Below, piece by piece: positions 1-5,090 of a stretch of DNA of 13,677 nucleotides. Numbering within the stretch: position 1 is the first letter of the stretch; each line of letters opens with the position of its first letter. Source of the stretch: an uncultured Clostridia bacterium (GTDB lineage Bacteria > Bacillota > Clostridia > TANB77 > CAG-508); assembly GCA_934154515.1 (NCBI GenBank), contig CAKPGD010000032.1:1-13677 (forward strand), given 5' to 3'. Under the pieces are notes generated by a model, which saw only the letters and a list, made by a program, of their open reading frames with translations, made no database searches and was not told where the DNA came from. The position numbers and the translations under genes were made by a program.

Positions 1-213
1 AAAGCTAGAGCAACTTATGAAAAATTAATTGACCTTTGTAAGGATGACCCTGATGTATTAGACCCTCTTCGTTTCTTACGTCAAAGAGAGGTTAACCACT
101 TCCAAAGATTTGGTGAAGCTCTTCGTGGCGTACAGGATAAGCTTGCTGAAAAGAAGTTCTATATGGCTAATTGTACTAAAAAAATGTGCAATAATGACAA
201 TTGTTGTTGCTAA
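1..213 (+). CDS. cotJC: CotJC-like spore coat protein (manganese-catalase family), 3' end only
   Basis: Only the last 70 codons and the TAA stop lie in the window; the reading frame is open to base 1, so the 5' part is missing. The motif LRFLRQREVNHFQRFGEALR is the well-known C-terminal helix of CotJC proteins, which belong to the manganese-catalase family and are found in the inner spore coat of Bacillus and Clostridia. The visible E and H residues of REVNHF are typical of the di-metal helix bundle. Unusually, the protein ends in a short tail with five cysteines (NCTKKMCNNDNCCC), which could be used for metal binding or disulfide crosslinking in the coat. By my count the fragment is about 36% GC with pyrimidine-ending, well-expressed-looking codons, clearly less AT-rich than the genes to its right. 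It converges on the phosphodiesterase gene and shares a terminator with it. The family assignment is firm; the function of the tail is inferred. Confidence 0.88.
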   Translation, partial: KARATYEKLIDLCKDDPDVLDPLRFLRQREVNHFQRFGEALRGVQDKLAEKKFYMANCTKKMCNNDNCCC

Positions 214-215
214 AT

Positions 216-250
216 AAAAAGTTCCGACATATATTTATGTTGGAACTTTT
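216..250. terminator. Bidirectional rho-independent terminator between cotJC and the phosphodiesterase gene
   Basis: Arms 216-230 (AAAAAGTTCCGACAT) and 236-250 (ATGTTGGAACTTTTT) pair over 15 positions with one G-T wobble and a 5-nt loop. The stem carries A-runs on one side and T-runs on the other, so it would work for both strands. It lies 2 nt after the cotJC stop and 6 nt beyond the end of the convergent minus-strand gene. Confidence 0.9.
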
Positions 251-256
251 TTTATT

Positions 257-1444
257 TTATATATTTATAACAATGAGTGGTATTATTAATTCTTCTTTAC
301 TAAAACCTGAATGCGACCCTTTAATTTTTCCAATATATTTTTCTGTGTCATCTATAGTATTAACAAAGTATGCTCCTTTTTTACAAAAGCTTATAAATTC
401 TCCTAAATTAGATTTCATATATTGTGATACTTCATCTTTGCCAAATATGTTGTTTTCTATAAATTTATTTGTTTCAAAAATATACATTTTATCTTTATAA
501 TCATTTTTAAAATTTTGTAAAAATTCATCTTTTTTATCTTCTTTCACATAGTATGTAGCTGTACCATAATCAATTCCTGGTAAAGCATAAAAGTATTTAT
601 TATATTTTTCAAAATCCATTGTAATATCTTTTTGTGTTACATCTATTTGTCCATGATCTGCTGTTATAATAATTTCTAAGTCTGGTATTCCTTGTTTTTT
701 TAATTTAATTACTTCATTTTCAATTTCATTAATAATTTTATTAACCTGCTTACTATATACTCCATTATTATGAGATTCTAAATCCACATATGGTAGATAC
801 ATATATGTAAATGTTTCAGAATTCAAATTATTTTTTATATTATTAATCGCTTTTTCAAATGCTTCTTCAATATTATTAAAAGAATATCTATTTTCATTTA
901 ACACAAATTTTGAAAAATTACTATTAACTATTTTTTCAGGAAATAAAGCTATCGTTTTTCTTTTTAATTTATTCATCACAGAATCACATACATATATTTC
1001 TTTTTCCTTTATGCCTAATTCTTTCAGATTTTTTCCACCATTTCTATCTTTAAATAATAATGTATAATAATCTATGTTTCTATTTCTATTATAATTATAC
1101 CACCCTATCATTCCGTGAATGGATGGATATTCTGCTGTAGCCACTGAAGATAATACACAACCAGTTGTTGTTGGGCATACTGTTAATATATCTGTAACTT
1201 TATTCTTTTTTAACACCATATCATATGACAAAGAATCTATTAAATTACTCCCCATTCCATCTGATAATATAAGTAATATATGTTTTCTATTTTTTATATA
1301 TTGTTTAATTTCCGGATTTATACTTTCTTCTTTGTTTTTATATCCACAATATGTATAAATTGTTCTTACTACATCTACAATCGAAGTTCTTTTATAATCA
1401 GGAATTATCATATCATTATTTTTCAAACATTCTAACAAATCCAT
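257..1444 (-). CDS. Alkaline-phosphatase-superfamily phosphodiesterase / nucleotide pyrophosphatase-like protein
   Basis: This 395-residue protein has the full metal-site set of the NPP / phosphonoacetate-hydrolase branch of the alkaline phosphatase superfamily. The set comprises Asp62 in LSDGMG, a Thr nucleophile in PTTTG (Thr92-94), Asp221 and His225 in YVDLESHNNG, Asp263-His264 in TADHGQ, and His378 in GSHSGF. Family members are two-zinc enzymes that cleave phosphodiester, pyrophosphate or phosphonoacetate bonds. There is no signal peptide or membrane segment, so a cytoplasmic role is likely. The reading frame can be extended to an ATG at 1465, but that ATG lies inside the upstream gene, whereas GGGAGAG at 1450-1456 sits properly before the ATG at 1444. 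I therefore chose 1444, one base after the stop of the nucleotidyltransferase gene, which implies translational coupling. It is the last gene of the operon. Which nucleotide or phosphoester it cleaves cannot be told from the sequence. Confidence 0.85.
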   Translation of the reverse strand: MDLLECLKNNDMIIPDYKRTSIVDVVRTIYTYCGYKNKEESINPEIKQYIKNRKHILLILSDGMGSNLIDSLSYDMVLKKNKVTDILTVCPTTTGCVLSSVATAEYPSIHGMIGWYNYNRNRNIDYYTLLFKDRNGGKNLKELGIKEKEIYVCDSVMNKLKRKTIALFPEKIVNSNFSKFVLNENRYSFNNIEEAFEKAINNIKNNLNSETFTYMYLPYVDLESHNNGVYSKQVNKIINEIENEVIKLKKQGIPDLEIIITADHGQIDVTQKDITMDFEKYNKYFYALPGIDYGTATYYVKEDKKDEFLQNFKNDYKDKMYIFETNKFIENNIFGKDEVSQYMKSNLGEFISFCKKGAYFVNTIDDTEKYIGKIKGSHSGFSKEELIIPLIVINI

Positions 1445-1445
1445 A

Positions 1446-2168
1446 TTATCTCTCCCAATCTTCATTTATCTTAAATTGCCTTTGTGATTCCTTTTTTATT
1501 TTCCCTTGTTTAACTAATCTATCAAATGTTCTTTCACAATCATCTTCTAAATCAAACTTCTTTTGTTTAATATTAGTTTTATATCCTAAGAACATTTCCC
1601 CATCTTGTTTAGTTTTTTCATCTCTATATAATAATTCTATAAAATGATCTAAATTAATTTCTGATAATTGATTATAGGATATAATAACTTCTACTAATAA
1701 ATCCCATGCTTTTTGTTTATACATATTTATTTTTTTACTATCACCTTGTAACAATAAAGAACGTGTTGTTAAAATATTTAATAATAATCTGTATTTCATT
1801 TCCTTAGAACTTAAAAACTTTGCTGTTTTTTCTATTGGTGTAATTCTATATACTCCATTTATCTTTTTAAAAGGTGTATTTCTTAGCATGTATTCCACAT
1901 CAGCATCAGTATATATTAATTTACTAGAATATGGTACTTCTTCATCTAAATTCATTTTATGCTGTTTTTGAAATTCTATTGTTAAATTTTTAATTTTTTC
2001 ATAATCTTTGCAATCAAACTTTTCTACTATAAATGAAATATCTAAATCGCTTGATATTTTGCCATATACAGTTGAACCATATAATAAAATATCTGGATTT
2101 ATATTTTTAATTTCTTCACTCATATATTCAACATATTCTTTACCAATAACTGGTATATCTGCTTTCAT
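1446..2168 (-). CDS. Polymerase-beta-superfamily nucleotidyltransferase with C-terminal helical domain
   Basis: The 240-residue protein has the nucleotidyltransferase signature GSTVYGKISSDLDI at residues 31-44. This is the G-S helix followed by the metal-binding Asp41-x-Asp43 pair seen in minimal nucleotidyltransferases and aminoglycoside or lincosamide nucleotidyltransferases. A third acidic ligand may come from LDEEVPY (about 74-80). Residues from about 120 on look helical and charged, ending in a lysine- and arginine-rich tail, which could form a substrate-binding helical half as in the antibiotic-modifying enzymes. Family members transfer AMP or another nucleotide to a hydroxyl of a small molecule, protein or RNA; the acceptor here is unknown. 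The frame also permits GTG at 2177, but that GTG falls directly on the ribosome binding site AGAAGG (2178-2183), so ATG at 2168 is preferred. The gene lies 13 nt after the decarboxylase stop and 1 nt before the phosphodiesterase start, so the three are probably translated together. An antitoxin or stress-related nucleotidyltransferase is a less likely alternative. Confidence 0.78.
   Translation of the reverse strand: MKADIPVIGKEYVEYMSEEIKNINPDILLYGSTVYGKISSDLDISFIVEKFDCKDYEKIKNLTIEFQKQHKMNLDEEVPYSSKLIYTDADVEYMLRNTPFKKINGVYRITPIEKTAKFLSSKEMKYRLLLNILTTRSLLLQGDSKKINMYKQKAWDLLVEVIISYNQLSEINLDHFIELLYRDEKTKQDGEMFLGYKTNIKQKKFDLEDDCERTFDRLVKQGKIKKESQRQFKINEDWER
1450..1456 (-). promoter_or_regulatory. 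Ribosome binding site setting the phosphodiesterase start
   Basis: On the minus strand GGGAGAG is followed by 5 nt (ATAAT) and then ATG at 1444. It lies within the last codons of the upstream gene and argues against the more distal ATG at 1465. Confidence 0.65.
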
Positions 2169-2177
2169 ATCATTCAC

Positions 2178-2183
2178 CCTTCT
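2178..2183 (-). promoter_or_regulatory. Ribosome binding site setting the nucleotidyltransferase start
   Basis: AGAAGG on the minus strand lies 9 nt before the ATG at 2168. The GTG at 2177 directly abuts it with no spacing, which is why the ATG is preferred. Confidence 0.6.
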
Positions 2184-3660
2184 ATTTATTTAAATCTTTA
2201 ACAATATTATCAATATACATTATTATATTGTTAATATCTTCTTTTGTTATATTATCATTTCCTGACATATATCTTAATGGATACAAAGTTGCATTTTCAC
2301 ATATTTTCTTATTATCATCATTTATTGAAAATTGATGTAAAAAGTATATTCCATCCATATCTATCTTTCGTTTTATTTGTTTATTTATATTATTAATTTC
2401 ATCTATAGTTATTGTAATATTATCTCTATTTCCAACATACATAAACATTACTGAATTTATGTCTACATCATTTAATACTATATACTCTTTTTTATTCTCA
2501 AGTATTTCTTTTAGATATTGTGCCATCTCACATCTTCTTTCTATAATCTCTCCAATTCCTTTTTTACCTATATTTTGAAATGCAAACCATACTTTTAATG
2601 ACATCCAACTTTTAGAACCAATAAATGGTGTTACTTGACCAAAAGCGTAATCTTCCTTCATTATTAAGTCAGAAGTAGCAGTAACTTTCTTTAATGTTTC
2701 TGGATTTTTTAATAGAAGAGCACTCACTGTATAAGGTATTGCTAACACCTTATGTGGATCTGTTGAAATACTATCAAATAACTCAATACCAGAAATTTTA
2801 TATTTCAATTTTTCACTAAATCCTAAAGAAAATCCGTGGCAAGCATCTGCGTGCAACCAAATGTTATTATCAACTTCTTTTACAACCTTATGAATTGCTG
2901 CAAGATTATCAATAGTCATACTTCTACTATCTCCAACATACGCTACTACACACATTATTTTACCTTTATTTTCTAAAAGAACTTTTCTTAGTTCATCTAA
3001 ATCGTATTTATAATTGATAGTGGGAACTTCAATAATATTATCACCACACCCTATCCACATTAAACTACTCTTAATACTATAATGTCCGATACCTTTTGGT
3101 ATAACCACTTTATATTCTTTTGAATTTTTTACTCCGTTTTTCATTGTGTTTTTTCTATGGTTCTCTCTAGCTAATAACATAGCAATAGAATTACTTCCTG
3201 TTCCCCCATATGTAATAATTCCTCCAACATCCCATATATTATTAACTTCAATGTTTGTATAACCTACAACTTCTCTAAGCCATCTTATTACTGCAATTTC
3301 CATATATGTAGCTATTGGTGCACAAAAACTAGAATTTATTAAATTTTGTTGTAAAAAGTCTGATAATACTGCTCCTGATATTCCTGCAATAGAATTTCCC
3401 GTATCTGGAAAACCCATAAATTTTTCTGTTCCAAAATTAGAACAATATGGAAGTATTTGTTCTTTTGTAAATTTAATAATATCTTCTAATTTAGTAGTAT
3501 TTACTGGCATTTCAAATATTTTTTTCATCATATTCTTTGAAATATGTTTTTCTCTAAAATTTTCCTGTAACTTAAAATTTAAACCTATATCTATAATCTC
3601 ATCTAGGCATTTTTTTGCATAAGTTTTATTTCCATTATTTAAAATAAAATTAGAATCCAT
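2182..3660 (-). CDS. Group II PLP-dependent amino acid decarboxylase
   Basis: The 492-residue protein belongs to the pyridoxal-5'-phosphate decarboxylase family that includes glutamate, aromatic amino acid, diaminobutyrate and cysteine-sulfinate decarboxylases. Visible landmarks are the glycine-rich phosphate loop TYGGTGSNS (150-158), the PLP-stacking His193 in GHYS, Asp272 in WLHADAC, and the Schiff-base Lys304 in STDPHK. The length matches the family. No membrane or signal segment is seen, so the enzyme should be cytosolic and release CO2 plus an amine. The substrate cannot be fixed by eye. The ATG at 3660 is well supported by AAAGGAGA about 8 nt upstream. The gene lies 71 nt after the zeta-like kinase gene with no terminator between them, and its stop is 13 nt before the nucleotidyltransferase start. 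Membership in a compact set with a nucleotidyltransferase and a phosphodiesterase suggests it supplies an amine for further modification rather than serving acid resistance, since no antiporter is nearby. That role is inference. Confidence 0.87.
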   Translation of the reverse strand: MDSNFILNNGNKTYAKKCLDEIIDIGLNFKLQENFREKHISKNMMKKIFEMPVNTTKLEDIIKFTKEQILPYCSNFGTEKFMGFPDTGNSIAGISGAVLSDFLQQNLINSSFCAPIATYMEIAVIRWLREVVGYTNIEVNNIWDVGGIITYGGTGSNSIAMLLARENHRKNTMKNGVKNSKEYKVVIPKGIGHYSIKSSLMWIGCGDNIIEVPTINYKYDLDELRKVLLENKGKIMCVVAYVGDSRSMTIDNLAAIHKVVKEVDNNIWLHADACHGFSLGFSEKLKYKISGIELFDSISTDPHKVLAIPYTVSALLLKNPETLKKVTATSDLIMKEDYAFGQVTPFIGSKSWMSLKVWFAFQNIGKKGIGEIIERRCEMAQYLKEILENKKEYIVLNDVDINSVMFMYVGNRDNITITIDEINNINKQIKRKIDMDGIYFLHQFSINDDNKKICENATLYPLRYMSGNDNITKEDINNIIMYIDNIVKDLNK

Positions 3661-3731
3661 ATTATTATCTCCTTTAAATTTTTTCTAATTTATATTAGCA
3701 ATATTATATAAAATTTATAATATACCTTTTC

Positions 3732-4565
3732 CTATTCTCTATATTTGCTTATTCCCAAAAGTTCTTCTAATCTTTCAAGAGAAGAATATTCTATAATATT
3801 AGCAGATCGAGTTTTTTTTAATTTATACAGTTCATTTATCTGTTTTATTGCATTTTCTTTATTTAAATTTTTTATAGGATTCATAAAAGCTTCTAATGCA
3901 CATCTATATACATGATTTTGTTTTTGACTATTATAAATTTCTATTGGCATAGAATTTTCGCCTTGGCCTCTATTATATACTTTTATTATTGGTCTATCTT
4001 TTTTATTTTGAAACATTAGTATTGTATTTGTTATTCCTTGAAGACAACTTTCTATGAAACTCATTGGTGTAAATCGCGGACATTCTCCGTTTGCTATTTG
4101 TTTTTCATATCTATTTTGTGCTGATAATCCACTCTCTGTTATTGGAACAGACATAATACATACTTGCATTCTATATCCATTTTTTATAGCAGGCTCATAT
4201 AAAATTTTATCTATTGCTTCTGTTGCTCTTAATGTTGTTACGCTTATAATATCACAATGCTCTTCAAAAGCTTTTTTTATTAACTCAGCTTCTATAGCAT
4301 TAGAAAATTCACTTGTCTCTGCTATTGCTTTTTCAGGTGTTTTTATCAATAATTCATAATCAGGATATAATTTTCTATATTCATCTGTGTCTATAACTAC
4401 AAAATCTCTTTCTTCATATTCTTCTTGTACCTTTTTTATAAGATTAGTTTTTCCAGAGCCAGGTAGTCCTCCTAATAAAACACATAATGGTTGCTCATTT
4501 ATTTTCTTTTCTTTTATTTTTTCATTGCAAATTCTTTCTATTACTTCATTTAAATTATTATTCAT
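3732..4565 (-). CDS. Zeta-toxin / PezT-like P-loop kinase
   Basis: The 277-residue protein shows the zeta-toxin kinase pattern: Walker A GGLPGSGKT (32-40), the DTDEYRKLYP segment (59-68) corresponding to the D-x-D-x-F-R-x-x-H-P motif with catalytic Asp, a SVTTLRA strand (108-114), and the C-terminal NRYEKQ and PRFTP segments. These supply Arg152 and Arg164 at the positions of the phosphate-contacting arginines of zeta/PezT. Known family members phosphorylate UDP-GlcNAc and other UDP-amino sugars, which blocks wall synthesis. The C-terminal part (about 195-277) is an extra helical region. The ATG at 4565 is supported by GAGGAGAG with a 6-nt spacing. No epsilon/PezA-like antitoxin gene lies on either side: upstream is a leader and promoter, and the next gene is 71 nt downstream. 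It may thus be a metabolic or small-molecule kinase of this operon, or an orphan toxin. The fold assignment is strong; the substrate is unknown. Confidence 0.82.
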   Translation of the reverse strand: MNNNLNEVIERICNEKIKEKKINEQPLCVLLGGLPGSGKTNLIKKVQEEYEERDFVVIDTDEYRKLYPDYELLIKTPEKAIAETSEFSNAIEAELIKKAFEEHCDIISVTTLRATEAIDKILYEPAIKNGYRMQVCIMSVPITESGLSAQNRYEKQIANGECPRFTPMSFIESCLQGITNTILMFQNKKDRPIIKVYNRGQGENSMPIEIYNSQKQNHVYRCALEAFMNPIKNLNKENAIKQINELYKLKKTRSANIIEYSSLERLEELLGISKYRE

Positions 4566-4605
4566 ATTTAACTCTCCTCATATATGTACAATTTTGTAAA
4601 ATAAA

Positions 4606-4639
4606 AGACAAGTATTATTTCTCAAAGTTTCACTTGTCT
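4606..4639 (-). terminator. Leader hairpin with T-tract (possible attenuator) before the zeta-kinase operon
   Basis: On the minus strand AGACAAGT (4639-4632) and ACTTGTCT (4613-4606) form a perfect 8-bp stem with an 18-nt loop, followed at once by TTTATTTT. The hairpin lies between the promoter at 4672-4700 and the ATG at 4565, within a leader of roughly 100 nt. Inside it the sequence AAGTGAAACTT can form a small competing hairpin using the same left arm. This could be an attenuation signal or a weak barrier terminator. The structure is visible; regulation is inferred. Confidence 0.45.
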
Positions 4640-4671
4640 CTTGTATATATATTTATTTACTAATTGCTTAT

Positions 4672-4700
4672 ATTTTATCATATACTTCAATATTTTTCAA
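4672..4700 (-). promoter_or_regulatory. Sigma-A-type promoter of the zeta-kinase / decarboxylase operon
   Basis: On the minus strand TTGAAA (-35, at 4700-4695) is separated by exactly 17 nt from TAAAAT (-10, at 4677-4672). Transcription would start near 4665 and give a leader of about 100 nt before the kinase ATG. Chance matches are common in DNA this AT-rich, but the position and spacing are good. Confidence 0.6.
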
Positions 4701-4740
4701 TATTTTTTACATTTTTTTGCAATTTATTATAAATCGATAA

Positions 4741-4870
4741 CATCGTGGAGCATAAGAATTAGCTCACTATACAGATAGAAAAGAACTTGCTAATGATTTA
4801 AAAACAGTTTACAAAGCAAGTACAGAGGAATTAGGGTATACTTAACTTATTAGAGTTGGAAGAAAATTAG
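4741..4870 (+). pseudogene. Decayed fragment of an IS256/Mutator-family transposase
   Basis: From 4765 the plus strand reads HYTDRKELANDLKTVYKA followed by STEELGYT, which closely matches the internal block of IS256-type transposases just after their Q-I-R-N-S segment. The frame then hits TAA at 4843. One extra T at that point, if removed, would let the reading continue as NLLELEEN, exactly the next expected residues, before TAG at 4868 where the family usually has Trp. Just upstream, IRISS (from 4752) lies in another frame, which suggests a small deletion. No N-terminal half, no DDE catalytic set and no remaining C-terminal half are present. It is a dead remnant, on the opposite strand to its neighbours. 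The alignment is from memory of the family, but the run of matching residues is long. Confidence 0.75.
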
Positions 4871-4911
4871 AATTATGTATGAAGGCAGAATATAAAATAA
4901 AGCCTAAAAAT

Positions 4912-4946
4912 AATAGGCTTAAGAAGGATTTTTCTTAAGCCCTATT
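4912..4946 (-). terminator. Hairpin, possible terminator of the fused kinase transcript
   Basis: Arms 4912-4925 (AATAGGCTTAAGAA) and 4932-4946 (TTCTTAAGCCCTATT) pair with one bulged base around a 6-nt loop. On the minus strand the stem is followed by ATTTTT. It lies about 145 nt downstream of the fused kinase stop, within the IS debris. No nearer hairpin has a T-tract, so this is the best candidate for the transcript end. Confidence 0.45.
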
Positions 4947-4950
4947 AAAC

Positions 4951-4970
4951 TTACACAACTTTTTCTAAAG
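4951..4970. repeat. IS256-end-like sequence, copy 1
   Basis: TTACACAACTTTTTCTAAAG resembles the terminal inverted repeats of IS256-family elements, which typically contain TTACACAA followed by a T-rich stretch. It lies downstream of the transposase remnant in the orientation expected for its right end, and is nearly identical to the copy at 5060-5080. The resemblance is from memory and the outermost bases are not recognisable. Confidence 0.45.
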
Positions 4971-5040
4971 TATTGATTTTTTAGAAAAATATTATTAAAA
5001 TAATGTTAATAATAAAAATATTAAATTTTTTTAAGTTATC

Positions 5041-5060
5041 AATCGGAAGGAAATCCGATT
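5041..5060. repeat. Short perfect inverted repeat
   Basis: AATCGGA (5041-5047) and TCCGATT (5054-5060) form a 7-bp stem with a 6-nt loop. No T-tract follows on either strand, so it is not a standard terminator. It abuts the IS-end-like copy 2. Confidence 0.4.
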
Positions 5061-5080
5061 TACACAAGATTTTCTATAAG
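5060..5080. repeat. IS256-end-like sequence, copy 2
   Basis: TTACACAAGATTTTCTATAAG differs from the copy at 4951-4970 by one indel and two substitutions and has the same orientation. CTC follows at 5081-5083, which also fits the outer end of many IS256-type repeats. It starts only about 10 bp from the fused kinase stop codon, so insertion debris reaches almost to the end of that gene. Confidence 0.45.
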
Positions 5081-5090
5081 CTCTTTTTTA

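Larger units (their letters stand above)
4566..5090. other. Gene-poor 525-bp stretch with IS debris, hairpins and a promoter
   Basis: This gap separates the polysaccharide locus from the zeta-kinase operon. From left to right it holds the kinase leader and promoter (4566-4700), about 40 bp of plain AT-rich DNA, a broken IS256-type transposase fragment (about 4741-4870), two stacked hairpins (4900-4946), two IS256-end-like sequences (4951-4970 and 5060-5080), an AT-rich hairpin with arms 4960-4969 and 4980-4989, and a short hairpin at 5041-5060. I see no intact gene or structured RNA that I recognise. Confidence 0.7.

Noticed and set aside
201..500. Plus-strand reading frame of 99 codons
   Set aside because: It overlaps the terminator and the conserved C-terminus of the phosphodiesterase on the other strand, and its translation is hydrophobic with no recognisable motif.
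3661..3731. Separate promoter for the decarboxylase gene
   Set aside because: A TATAAT hexamer is present on the minus strand but no acceptable -35 box lies 16-18 nt upstream, so co-transcription with the kinase gene is simpler.
3732..4565. Complete toxin-antitoxin pair
   Set aside because: No antitoxin-like small gene lies on either side; the nearby nucleotidyltransferase could be suspected, but it is separated by the decarboxylase gene and carries intact catalytic residues.
5041..5060. Terminator of the fused kinase gene
   Set aside because: The stem is only 7 bp and no T-tract follows on the minus strand; the hairpin at 4912-4946 is a better candidate.
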